From contig NZ_JAEEGB010000008.1 in NCBI RefSeq assembly GCF_016316925.1, positions 62,001 through 126,000 on the forward strand: DNA of 64,000 nucleotides, written 5' to 3'. Below are positions 1 through 7,982 of this stretch, in pieces. Position 1 is the first letter of the stretch. The number at the start of each line of letters is the position of its first letter. This DNA comes from Clostridium aciditolerans. Lineage in GTDB: Bacteria > Bacillota > Clostridia > Clostridiales > Clostridiaceae. The notes under the pieces were generated by a model. It was not told the DNA's origin and did no database searches. It worked only from the letters and a program-made list of their open reading frames with translations. The translations under genes and the position numbers were made by a program.

Positions 1-58
1 CTCTGTCCTCTTAAAAACTTTGCCTCGCAAAATTCTTATTCTACGAATTAAAAATCTT
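1..58. repeat. Family 1 heptad repeat element, right end only (copy G)
   Basis: The window opens inside the right end of a family 1 element. CTCTGTCCTCT is followed by a degenerate version of the outer AT-rich palindrome (TTTGCCTCGCAAAAT) and then TTCTACGAATT. The same order of motifs is seen at the right ends near 910-945, 61050-61095 and 62330-62375. The rest of this copy lies upstream of the window. Confidence 0.7.
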
Positions 59-166
59 AGATAAAGCAACTTGACTTTATCCTCACATTATATAATACTA
101 TATTTTTTTACTATAAACAATTAAGAGTTCTAAGCTTTTAATTCTATATTTTTATTAAACAATATT

Positions 167-308
167 AAGGCATAATCAAAGAAATAATAACCCAGTATTC
201 TTTTATAGGAAACTCATTCAGCTTACGCTGAAGAGTACAGTTCGTTACTAAAATCAAAGATTTTTAACAAACTAGCATTTGGTCTCTTATTTCTTTTCAT
301 ATGCCTAA
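167..308. repeat. Family 3 inverted-repeat element, internal sequence retained
   Basis: The ends are inverted repeats: AAGGCATAATCAAAGAAATA on the left and, on the opposite strand at the right, TAGGCATATGAAAAGAAATA. The interior holds a small hairpin (TTCAGCTTACGCTGAA) and no credible reading frame. Related ends occur at 369-438, 19099-19156, 20251-20414, 43027-43060 and 52620-52663. The look is that of a MITE-like non-coding element; mobility is inferred. Confidence 0.6.
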
Positions 309-368
309 AATAAATTTTATATTTTTGAGCAAACTATTAAATAATAAAGTGATATATTAAAACAGTTT

Positions 369-438
369 CGGTATCTGAAATAAAATAGCAAGTCAAATAT
401 ACTAGTATACTAACTAATTATTTTTTGAAGATGTCTTA
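369..438. repeat. Short family 3 inverted-repeat element
   Basis: GGTATCTGAAATAAAATA on the left pairs imperfectly with TTATTTTTTGAAGATGTC on the right. The centre contains the palindrome ATACTAGTAT. It lies about 40 bases upstream of the spore-protein gene, so it may sit in that gene's promoter region; I could not assign a promoter with confidence. Confidence 0.5.
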
Positions 439-478
439 ATATTGTTAAAAAATAGATTAAATGCAAGAGGTGGTAAAA

Positions 479-658
479 ATGCCTGATAAAAAAATATCAC
501 AAGCTAGGGAAGGATTAAATAAAGCGAAAATAGAAGCAGCTTTAGAACTGCATGGTAAAGTGGAATATGAATACAGAGGGAATATAAGTTCTAGAGAAAA
601 CGGCTCAATAGTTAAAAAGATGGTAGAAGAATATGAAAGGAATTTGATAGGAAAGTAA
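479..658 (+). CDS. Small acid-soluble spore protein, alpha/beta type (divergent)
   Basis: A 59-residue protein whose C-terminal half has the alpha/beta SASP signature: GNISSRENGSIVKKMVEEYE matches the family's GxLTSRxNGxxGGxMVKKxIE block. The N-terminal half (KIEAALELHGK) corresponds to the helix that carries the germination-protease site, though the usual EIA is replaced. Family members coat and protect spore DNA and are degraded at germination. The start at 479 is chosen because GAGGTGG ends five bases upstream; an in-frame ATG at 461 would place that site inside the gene. The paired Gly of the usual VGGEMVK segment is absent, so this is a diverged member. It is a single gene between repeats. 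Confidence 0.8.
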   Translation: MPDKKISQAREGLNKAKIEAALELHGKVEYEYRGNISSRENGSIVKKMVEEYERNLIGK

Positions 659-696
659 TTTAGAGAAGCTAACATTATAAAATTAACTTACACAAC

Positions 697-945
697 ATAA
701 AAATAATACGACGTAATTTTTTAGAGAACAATTGACAGAGGACAGTGGACAGTGAAGGTAAGTTTTCTTCCTTACGTCAGAAAACCATTATATTTTTAAG
801 CTCGTTTCGCTAAAGCGAAACATCGATTCATAGTATAAATTAAAGATTTTTCGCAGCACAGCGTAGAAAAATCCTCCTTCATTGTCCTCTGTCAATTGTC
901 CTCTGTCCTCTAAATTTTGCGTCGCAAAATTTTTAATTTATATCT
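697..945. repeat. Family 1 heptad repeat element, full copy (copy A)
   Basis: The left end is AGAGAACAATTGACAGAGGA followed by further 7-nt units (CAGTGGA, CAGTGAA). The right end runs TTCATTG, TCCTCTG, TCAATTG, TCCTCTG, TCCTCTA. Inside are three hairpins: GTTTTCTTCC-GTCAGAAAAC, TCGTTTCGC-GCGAAACA and GATTTTTCGC-GTAGAAAAATC. An outer palindrome, AAATTTTGCGTCGCAAAATT, flanks the right side. The histidine kinase gene ends inside the right border. No protein is encoded. Confidence 0.75.
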
Positions 946-2999
946 GAGAACTCTATATTTATTCTATCGTCTAAGTTTTCAGTAAGAATGGCATAATTGC
1001 TTAGATGGTTGGTTTTAACACTTATTTTTTTGAATTTCACTATAAATTCTGTTCCCTTTCCCGGTTCACTTACTACTTTTATTTCTCCTCCCATAAGCTC
1101 CACAAACTTTTTCACAAGGGCAAGTCCTATTCCAGTTCCTTCGGCCCTTCTTGATAATGAGCTGTTTACCTGTGCAAATCTGTCAAATATTAAATCTATC
1201 TTATCTAGTGGTATGCCAACTCCAAAATCCCTTACACTTAAACAGAAGTTATCTTCTTCCATATTTAATGAAACAATAATTTGTTTACCTTCTGGTGTGA
1301 ATTTAACTGCATTTGATAATAAATTTAACAATATTTTCTCATATTTATCCTTATCAAGTCTTACATTGCATTCTTCTTCATTGGTATCAAATATTAATTC
1401 TATACCTTTGCTTGTAGCATATGAATTAGTAGAGTTAACTACTGTTTCACTTACATATACTATATCAAAATCAGTATTATTTAAAGTTAAAAATCCAGCC
1501 TCAGCTTTTGATATATCAAGTATGTTGTTAATTAATTTTAATAATCTACTGCAGTTTTGGTTAATTCTTCCAAGGGTTTTATCTATATTTGGAGTTATTT
1601 CATTACTATATACGTCATTAGCAAGTTGTAGAGAGGAATACATTATTGTTAAAGGAGTTCTTAACTCATGAGAAATAATGGTAAAAAATTCATCTTTCAG
1701 CTTTGTTAATTTTTCAAGTTCAATGTTTCTATTTACTTCTTCTGTTATATCTGACCCATGGATATGTATTCTTGTAGTATTATCCTTGTTTTTACATGGT
1801 ATAAATTTAATTTTATAGAACCGCTCTTCACCTTTAGTTGATTTCACTCTGTAGGGACTTATAGTATAAGGCCTAAATTTTTCTCCTACATTTACTAATA
1901 TTTTATATAAGTCGTTATTTATATATTTAAGGATACTATCCTCTTCGATTTTAGATACTAAATTAGTATCACCATAGGTCATAATCTCATCATATTTTTT
2001 ATTGTTAAGTCTGTATGTTATATTGGGGTAATCTACCACTGCTATAGGAACTTCTACAGTATTGACCACATCTTTTACAAAATCAGCTTGCTCCTCTGCA
2101 TTTATCTGGTGAAGCTTGGTTTCTGTCACATCTTTGATTGTCAATATGGTATAAATCAATTCTTCATTTTTATTTGTAATTGGAGCACTACTTACCTCTA
2201 AATACTTTATTTCCGAAGTCTTCTTTTCTCTAAGTCTAAACACCAAGTTCTTTGCTGGCTTTTTATTTTTAATATAATAATAATATAAGTCTGTAATATC
2301 TTGGTTCTCATTCTCAAGTACTGTAGTTTCATATTTTTCAAGGAATCTTTTTGTATTTACCAGTTCTATAGCACTTAAATTAAGAATGTTAAAAACTGCT
2401 TTATTGCATAGACTTAATTTCTCATTTAAATCCAAAACCATTATACCTTCTGATATATTGTTTATAACATCTTTCAAATGCATGAGATGTTCTTTTTCTC
2501 TACTTCTTAGTATTTCTATAATATCACATTTCGTTTTTAACTCCGTTGATAACTCTAGAAACTTTTCTCTTTCATTTTTAATTTTTAGTTCTCTTAAATA
2601 TTCATCTGTTATATCTCTTAAATTTACAATAGCCCCTATAACTTCATTATCTTTAAATATAGGAAAGCTAGACATGGAAATGTATAAATCTATTTCTTCA
2701 ATTTTATATTTTAATGTTAAATTCTTAACTTCTTCTCCATCCTTTAAAGATTTATATAACGGAAAGCTACTTAACTCCAGTTCGGTATCGTTTTCCAAAA
2801 ATACTTCATAATTATAAAAAAAGTTATATGCATTTTTAAAATTCGCAAAACCATTGTTGATTAGTTTATCTTCCCCTTTTTTATTAATATAAAGCACTTC
2901 TCCCTCATTATCAGTTATGTATACAAGATATGGTAATGCCTCTATTATATTTTTCGCAAAATTGCTAATCTCAAATAAATTATCTATAAAATTTTTCAT
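933..2999 (-). CDS. Orphan multi-PAS sensor histidine kinase
   Basis: A 688-residue cytoplasmic kinase with no convincing membrane segment. Three PAS-like domains occupy roughly residues 15-135, 180-305 and 310-430. They are followed by a HisKA domain with the phospho-accepting His in FFTIISHELRTPL and by an ATPase domain with N box LLNLLSNAVKFTPEG, G1 DFGVGIP and G2 EGTGIGLALVKK. The start at 2999 follows GGAGAAGG by six bases; a longer frame opening at 3062 lacks such a site. There is no response regulator next to it. Orphan kinases of this layout in Clostridium commonly act on Spo0A, so a sporulation input is possible, but that is inference. The stop codon lies in the border of repeat copy A. 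Confidence 0.85.
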   Translation of the reverse strand: MKNFIDNLFEISNFAKNIIEALPYLVYITDNEGEVLYINKKGEDKLINNGFANFKNAYNFFYNYEVFLENDTELELSSFPLYKSLKDGEEVKNLTLKYKIEEIDLYISMSSFPIFKDNEVIGAIVNLRDITDEYLRELKIKNEREKFLELSTELKTKCDIIEILRSREKEHLMHLKDVINNISEGIMVLDLNEKLSLCNKAVFNILNLSAIELVNTKRFLEKYETTVLENENQDITDLYYYYIKNKKPAKNLVFRLREKKTSEIKYLEVSSAPITNKNEELIYTILTIKDVTETKLHQINAEEQADFVKDVVNTVEVPIAVVDYPNITYRLNNKKYDEIMTYGDTNLVSKIEEDSILKYINNDLYKILVNVGEKFRPYTISPYRVKSTKGEERFYKIKFIPCKNKDNTTRIHIHGSDITEEVNRNIELEKLTKLKDEFFTIISHELRTPLTIMYSSLQLANDVYSNEITPNIDKTLGRINQNCSRLLKLINNILDISKAEAGFLTLNNTDFDIVYVSETVVNSTNSYATSKGIELIFDTNEEECNVRLDKDKYEKILLNLLSNAVKFTPEGKQIIVSLNMEEDNFCLSVRDFGVGIPLDKIDLIFDRFAQVNSSLSRRAEGTGIGLALVKKFVELMGGEIKVVSEPGKGTEFIVKFKKISVKTNHLSNYAILTENLDDRINIEFSDIN

Positions 3000-3189
3000 T
3001 AACAACCTTCTCCCCCAAATAATAACGTTTATTCTATGGCTATTGCTTCTAGATTTCTTCAAGTAAGTTTTACTTTATTTCAATTTATATTAAATTCTAT
3101 GCTAAATATGAAAATTCCTTCTAAATTTTATAATTTACTGCAAAGCTGTATATACTAATTAAGCATTATTATGCTAAACTTTGTCATAC

Positions 3190-3220
3190 AAAATAATAAG
3201 CCCCTTTGCCTGGGGCTTAT
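3190..3220 (-). terminator. Rho-independent terminator of recJ
   Basis: On the minus strand ATAAGCCCC AGGCAAA GGGGCTTAT forms a perfect nine-pair stem followed by a T-rich tract. It lies 12 bases past the recJ stop codon. Confidence 0.85.
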
Positions 3221-3231
3221 GGGTATATAAC

Positions 3232-5013
3232 CTAGTCTGCCAATCTAAAGTCCTTTACAATTAGCTGTAGATTTGTATTTCCGTTATACTCATTAATTGA
3301 TGGTGAAAATATTAAATCCATTTTTATATTAGCAGGATTATTATTTAAAATATCCAGGAGCTTTTCTTCTCCATATGTATCCTCTATCAGTGTTTTAAAT
3401 TTTTCTGCTCCATCAAAACATATGGCATCAATCTTTTCAAAGCTTCCTTGAGGTCTACAGTAAAGTTTAAGTATATTCTTCTCTTTTCCTATAAAATAAG
3501 CTCTAAATATGGTTACATTTTTTTCTGCAAAAATAGGTCCAGAGTTCCCCTTTCCAAAAGGTTCTAACTGCTCTATATCCTCAATTAATTTAAAGGTTAT
3601 TTCATTTAACTTCAGCTGTTTATCTATTCTTATTTTAGGTATTGTATCTTCATTAGTGAGAATGCAGCTATCATTTAAAGCCTGTCTTAACTTATCTATA
3701 TTTTCTTCTTTTATTGATAATCCAGCCGCTAAAGGATGCCCTCCAAACTTTTCAATTAGATCTTTGCATTTTATAAGTTCTTCGAACATATTATATTCCT
3801 CTATAGACCTGCCAGAACCCTTAGGCATTTTTTCACCTTGCGTTAGCACAATAGATGGAACATTATATTTTTCCTTAAGTCTTCCTGCCACTATTCCCGC
3901 TATACTTTCATGCACATCTGGCTTATACACAACTAAAACCTTATCATCTTTCATTTTAGAATTTTCTATTATGTCTATAATTTCATTTACACTTTCAATG
4001 GTCATGTTCTGTCTTTCTATATTTAAAGCATGAAGCTTTGTTGCAAGCTCTGATGCTCCTTTTTCATCTTTATGTAGTAAAAGTTGCAGCGCTAAATTAG
4101 CACTGTCCAATCTTCCTGTAGCATTAATACAAGGTCCTAACACAAAACCTATATGATAGGAACCTATTTTTTTGCCCTCTAGTGATGTTGCTTTTATTAA
4201 TGCTTTTATTCCTATATTTTGAGTCTGGTTTATCATTTTCAATCCATTTTTAGCAATTATTCTATTTTCATCAACTAGATCTACAACATCGCATATTGTT
4301 CCTATAGCCGCATACTGCATAAAATCATAAGCTTCTTCTTTATTTATACCCATTTTTTCATAAAGTACCTGAGTAAACTTAAATGCAACTCCTGCTCCAC
4401 ACAGAGACTTGAAGGGATAACTGCAGTCTTTTTGTTTTGGATTTATTACAGCATCCGCTTGAGGAACTACAAATTCTCTTTGATTATTCTCAAGTTCTAT
4501 AAAAGGTATATCATGATGGTCTGTAACTATAACACTCATGCCGAGCTCTTTGGCAAGTTTAATTTGCTCAATAGCTGAAATACCATTGTCACAAGTTATT
4601 AAAACTTCATATCCCTCTTCTTTTAACTGCTTTAAGCTTTCACTATTTATGCCATATCCTTCAGTAATTCTGTCTGGTATATGGTATTTTACGTTGGCTC
4701 CACATCTCAATAATGATGAATACAAAATATATGTGCTGATTATTCCATCTGCATCATAGTCTCCATAGACTACAATTTTTTTGTTATTTTTCAAAGCATT
4801 TATCATTATATCCGTGCCTTTGTCCATGTCCTTCATTAGCAGTGGATTATGCAAGTAGTCTATATCAGGATTCATAAATTTTCTTATATCTTCTTCTGTG
4901 TTTACATCTCTATTTACTAATATGGAAGCTATGATTTCGCTTACTCCAGTATTTTGTGATAATTTTTTAATATCAATTTTACTCCGTCTTAACATCCATT
5001 TACTATTTTTCAA
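3232..5013 (-). CDS. recJ: Single-stranded-DNA-specific 5'-3' exonuclease RecJ
   Basis: The protein has the DHH phosphoesterase motifs in order: VVYGDYDADG (motif I), TCDNG, VTDHHD (motif III), then the DHHA1 half with ATGRLDSA and KFGGHPLAAGLS. RecJ degrades single-stranded DNA in RecF-pathway recombination and in base-excision and mismatch repair. Its length of about 593 residues is normal for the core without long extensions. The best start is a TTG at 5013, eight bases after AGAGAGG; the GTG at 5022 directly abuts that site. A terminator follows. Repeat copy B lies upstream, so the promoter probably sits in or beyond the repeat. Confidence 0.93.
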   Translation of the reverse strand: MKNSKWMLRRSKIDIKKLSQNTGVSEIIASILVNRDVNTEEDIRKFMNPDIDYLHNPLLMKDMDKGTDIMINALKNNKKIVVYGDYDADGIISTYILYSSLLRCGANVKYHIPDRITEGYGINSESLKQLKEEGYEVLITCDNGISAIEQIKLAKELGMSVIVTDHHDIPFIELENNQREFVVPQADAVINPKQKDCSYPFKSLCGAGVAFKFTQVLYEKMGINKEEAYDFMQYAAIGTICDVVDLVDENRIIAKNGLKMINQTQNIGIKALIKATSLEGKKIGSYHIGFVLGPCINATGRLDSANLALQLLLHKDEKGASELATKLHALNIERQNMTIESVNEIIDIIENSKMKDDKVLVVYKPDVHESIAGIVAGRLKEKYNVPSIVLTQGEKMPKGSGRSIEEYNMFEELIKCKDLIEKFGGHPLAAGLSIKEENIDKLRQALNDSCILTNEDTIPKIRIDKQLKLNEITFKLIEDIEQLEPFGKGNSGPIFAEKNVTIFRAYFIGKEKNILKLYCRPQGSFEKIDAICFDGAEKFKTLIEDTYGEEKLLDILNNNPANIKMDLIFSPSINEYNGNTNLQLIVKDFRLAD

Positions 5014-5043
5014 GCAATTCACCTCTCTCTTTATATATTATAC

Positions 5044-5372
5044 TATAAAAATAATAAGACGTATTATTTTTATCAGAGAACAATTGACAGAGGACAGTGG
5101 ACAGTGAAGGTGAGTTTTCTTCCTTACGTCAGAAAACTAATTTATTTTTTAGGCTTGTTTTGCTAATGCAAAACATCACTAAATTAAGCAGACATCCAAA
5201 ATCTGTGATTTTGAGATGGTCGCTTACTCCTGAGAAACAAAAGAGCAGGAGTTTCTTATAAATTAAAGATTTTTCGTAGTATAACGGAGAAAAATCCTCC
5301 TTCACTGTCCTCTGTCAATTGTCCTCTGTCCTCTGATAAAAAAATTGCTTCTCAATTTTTTTATTATGTTAT
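5044..5372. repeat. Family 1 heptad repeat element with a nested family 2 element (copy B)
   Basis: Ends and hairpins are as in copy A: left CAATTGACAGAGGACAGTGG, right CACTGTCCTCTGTCAATTG. Compared with copy F (62127-62375) the centre is enlarged by about 75 bases between CACTAAAT and TATAAATTAAAG, and that extra DNA is a complete family 2 unit. The element separates the divergent recJ and SagB-like genes. Confidence 0.78.
5185..5257 (-). repeat. Family 2 repeat unit nested in family 1 copy B
   Basis: The 42-nt core (5185-5226) runs from TAAGCAGACATCCAAAATC to GATGGTCGCTTA and folds on itself. It is followed by a second hairpin, ACTCCTG with CAGGAGT. Read on the minus strand it has the same order as the copy at 43378-43448. 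Confidence 0.72.
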
Positions 5373-5430
5373 AATATTAGTATAATTAGAAAAATACTGT
5401 AAAACAAAAATAGAAAGGTGGATGGTTTTT

Positions 5431-6186
5431 ATGACTAAAGAAATATCAAAAAAATTTTTAAAGGCTGATGTGTTTAAGGAATTGGATACTATTGAAACAG
5501 ATCAAGAAAAAGAATTACCCCAACCTCCTGTTCAAAAAAGTTGTTCACCTTCTTCAACTTTAATTGATCTAGTTTCTGTAGAAAATTTTAATTGCGGTCA
5601 GATGAACGTTTTAGATGTGTTGAAATGTAGAAAAACTAGACGTCTTTTTACAGATGAACAATTATCTTTAGAAGAGCTTTCATTTCTACTTTGGAGTGTT
5701 CAAGGCGTAAAAAAGATAGTTAATAAAGGATATGCTACATTAAGAACTGTACCTTCTGCAGGCGCTAGACACCCCTTCGAGACTTACTTAGCTATTTTAA
5801 AGGTAGAAGGTCTTAAAAGTGGCTTATATAGATATTTACCATTAGAACATAAGCTTTTATTTATAAATTCTATAGATGACCTTGATAAAAAACTTAGTTC
5901 TGCTACTTTTAATCAAAGATTTGTAGCTAAATCTGCAGTAACCTTCATATGGACTACAATACCTTACAGAACGGAATGGCGCTATGATATAGCTGCACCT
6001 AAACTTATAGCTCTCGATGCTGGCCATATGTGCGAAAATTTATATCTATCAGCAGAATCAATAAGCTCTGGTGTTTGTGCCATAGCTGCTTATGATCAAG
6101 GTAAAATAGATGAACTTTTAAATATAGACGGTGAAAATGAATTTACAGTTTATTTAGCCTCAGTTGGAAAAATAGAAAAGGTATAG
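5431..6186 (+). CDS. SagB/ThcOx-type nitroreductase-family oxidoreductase
   Basis: An FMN-dependent oxidoreductase of the nitroreductase fold. The segment RKTRRLFTDEQLSLEELSFL, followed by LLWSVQG, is typical of the SagB/ThcOx branch, as are the RTVPSAGARHPFE and GLYRYLP motifs. SagB enzymes oxidise azolines to azoles in some peptide toxins, but no precursor, cyclodehydratase or transporter gene lies nearby, so the stand-alone enzyme probably has another substrate. The start at 5431 is nine bases after AAAGGTGG; an ATG at 5422 touches that site. The first 45 residues are a low-similarity extension. The last codons lie in a palindrome shared with the convergent gene. Confidence 0.8.
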   Translation: MTKEISKKFLKADVFKELDTIETDQEKELPQPPVQKSCSPSSTLIDLVSVENFNCGQMNVLDVLKCRKTRRLFTDEQLSLEELSFLLWSVQGVKKIVNKGYATLRTVPSAGARHPFETYLAILKVEGLKSGLYRYLPLEHKLLFINSIDDLDKKLSSATFNQRFVAKSAVTFIWTTIPYRTEWRYDIAAPKLIALDAGHMCENLYLSAESISSGVCAIAAYDQGKIDELLNIDGENEFTVYLASVGKIEKV

Positions 6187-6205
6187 TGCTTAGCTATACC
6201 TTTTC
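6175..6205. terminator. Bidirectional terminator overlapping two convergent stop codons
   Basis: GAAAAGGTATAG and CTATACCTTTTC form a perfect 12-pair stem with a seven-base loop. T-rich DNA follows on both strands. The left arm encodes the last residues and stop of the SagB-like gene. The right arm, on the minus strand, does the same for the HMA gene, so both proteins end IEKV. Confidence 0.85.
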
Positions 6206-6409
6206 TATTTCAATTACTTTATATCCTGCATCATCTATTGCTTCTTTAATTTCATCATTCTTTAGGTTTGGATTGCTTTCTAAAAAAGCTGTTTTAGTTC
6301 TCACATCTACAGCTACTGATTTTACTCCGGGCAATTCCATTAAGGCACTGTGAATTTGCTTTACACAATTTTTACAGCTTATTCCTTCAACTGTTAGTAT
6401 TCTTCTCAT
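6194..6409 (-). CDS. Heavy-metal-associated (HMA) domain protein, copper chaperone-like
   Basis: A 71-residue single HMA domain with the metal-binding loop GISCKNCVKQI (CxxC, preceded by Ser rather than the usual Met) and the conserved tail IKEAIDDAGYKV. Such proteins carry Cu(I), or sometimes Zn or Hg, to P-type ATPases or sensors. No ATPase gene is adjacent. The start at 6409 is eight bases after AAGGGG; further in-frame starts three codons upstream are too close to that site. It converges on the SagB-like gene. Confidence 0.85.
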   Translation of the reverse strand: MRRILTVEGISCKNCVKQIHSALMELPGVKSVAVDVRTKTAFLESNPNLKNDEIKEAIDDAGYKVIEIEKV

Positions 6410-6550
6410 GTACATCACCCCTTATATCTTTAGATTTAATATATTTTACCCAATTTACCATATTATATAACCATAACCTAATGTATTTAATTATATTCTA
6501 TCTATTTTTTAACACTTTGTAAAATAATTCTAAATATTTTTAATAAAAAG

Positions 6551-7777
6551 CTAATTCCCAGGAATCAATATCTGTATAGTCGGCTTATTAAGAACCTTAT
6601 TAATAACCTTTAATATTTTTTCTTCATTAATATAATGCAACTCTGCTGCCTCATCATATACTTTTTTAGCCTCTCCATACATCAGCTCATAGGTAGTCAG
6701 TTCTTTGCAAAGCTGAATTGATTTTTCAAGTTTCAGTTGTCTTTTAAGTTTTATACCTCTACACAATAAATTTATTTTCTTCTCATTAAAATATCCTGTG
6801 CTATTTTTAATCTTATATATACTATCATCAACAATAGATAAAGTTCTATCTAAGTTTTTCTCTGAGGTTGCTATATTAATGGCAAAAAACTTTATACCTC
6901 TTTCATTTTTAATAAAGCTTCCTACATCATAAGCAAGGCCATTTTTTGTTCTTATCTCGTCAAACAATATGCTGCTTGTACCTTCTCCAAAAGCTGCATT
7001 AAATACACTTAATGCTTTTATTTCCTCTTCATCTAGATCATCAATATTATAAAGATATTGCAATTTAGCACCTTTTATATTGGAGATTTTCTCAGTAAAT
7101 GTTCCATATTGATTGAATTCTCTTTCATCCTCTTCGATGTCGCAAAAGCTTTTTTCCCAATCCTTGAAATATTTTTCTACTACCAAAATTACATCTTCAA
7201 AGCTTAAAGAAGAACATACACTTATAACACAATTTTCAGGTGCATAGTATCTATCATAAAAATTTTTTATATCCTCTAAAGTAATAGCTCTTACACTTTC
7301 TTCTGTACCAATTATTAAATCTTTAATTCTTTTTTTATTAAAAGCATTACTTAATAAACTATCTTCACAATGTTGGTATACATCATCTTTCCATTCCTTA
7401 AGCTCTTCTAATATAATATTCATCTCTTCTTTAAATCCCTGCTCTGGGAAGGTAGCATTTAAAATCATATCAGAATAAAGCTCAAAGCCTCTTTCAAAAT
7501 CCTGTGAAAGTGAGGTTCCATAATATATTACATAAGGAAAATTTGTCATTGCATTTTCAAATCCAAAAATCTCATCACAAAGTTCATTTATCTCTTTTTC
7601 AGTTCTATTCTTTGTTCCCTTTGATAACATGTGCTCTACAGCATGAGCAGTACCGAGCTTGAACCTACCGCTTTCCTCTAAAGCACCTGCATTGAAACCG
7701 ATACAAAAGGATGTGATATCCGCCGCTCTATATTCATATATTAATTTTATTCCATTCTTCAATGTGTATTTTCGCAT
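6551..7777 (-). CDS. M16 family zinc metallopeptidase
   Basis: A 408-residue peptidase of the insulinase/PqqL family. The inverted zinc motif HAVEH occurs near residue 55 (GTAHAVEHMLSKGT), with the downstream Glu region EELKEWKDDVYQ. The C-terminal inactive-like M16 domain follows. It is probably cytoplasmic because no signal peptide is visible. The start at 7777 follows GGAGG by five bases; a TTG six codons upstream would overlap that site. Its substrate cannot be told from sequence, and it stands alone. Confidence 0.87.
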   Translation of the reverse strand: MRKYTLKNGIKLIYEYRAADITSFCIGFNAGALEESGRFKLGTAHAVEHMLSKGTKNRTEKEINELCDEIFGFENAMTNFPYVIYYGTSLSQDFERGFELYSDMILNATFPEQGFKEEMNIILEELKEWKDDVYQHCEDSLLSNAFNKKRIKDLIIGTEESVRAITLEDIKNFYDRYYAPENCVISVCSSLSFEDVILVVEKYFKDWEKSFCDIEEDEREFNQYGTFTEKISNIKGAKLQYLYNIDDLDEEEIKALSVFNAAFGEGTSSILFDEIRTKNGLAYDVGSFIKNERGIKFFAINIATSEKNLDRTLSIVDDSIYKIKNSTGYFNEKKINLLCRGIKLKRQLKLEKSIQLCKELTTYELMYGEAKKVYDEAAELHYINEEKILKVINKVLNKPTIQILIPGN

Positions 7778-7839
7778 AACAACCTCCGAGTTCAACTTAT
7801 ATAATCAAATTTAATATCTAGCTCAATTATACTTTTCTT

Positions 7840-7875
7840 CTAAAGTAAAATAAAGAGGGCCTTTAGCCCTCTTTA
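7840..7875 (-). terminator. Terminator downstream of the KimA-like gene
   Basis: TAAAGAGGGC and GCCCTCTTTA form a ten-pair stem with a five-base loop, followed on the minus strand by TTTTACTTT. It is separated from the KimA-like stop codon by a family 2 repeat. Confidence 0.75.
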
Positions 7876-7911
7876 ATATATTTATATACCCTTTATCTAT
7901 CCATATATAAC

Positions 7912-7981
7912 TAAGCAGACATCTAAAATCTCTGATTTTCAGATGGTCGCTTACTCCTGCGAAGTAATGAGCAGGAGTTTC
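7912..7981 (-). repeat. Family 2 repeat unit
   Basis: The 42-nt core at 7912-7953 (TAAGCAGACATC...GATGGTCGCTTA) is followed by an ACTCCTGC/GCAGGAGT hairpin. It begins one base past the stop codon of the KimA-like gene and lies between that gene and its terminator, so it is transcribed into the 3' UTR. Confidence 0.75.
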
Positions 7982-7982
7982 T

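Noticed and set aside
5431-6186. A ribosomal peptide toxin cluster around the SagB-like gene
   Set aside because: No precursor peptide, cyclodehydratase, protease or transporter gene lies next to it.
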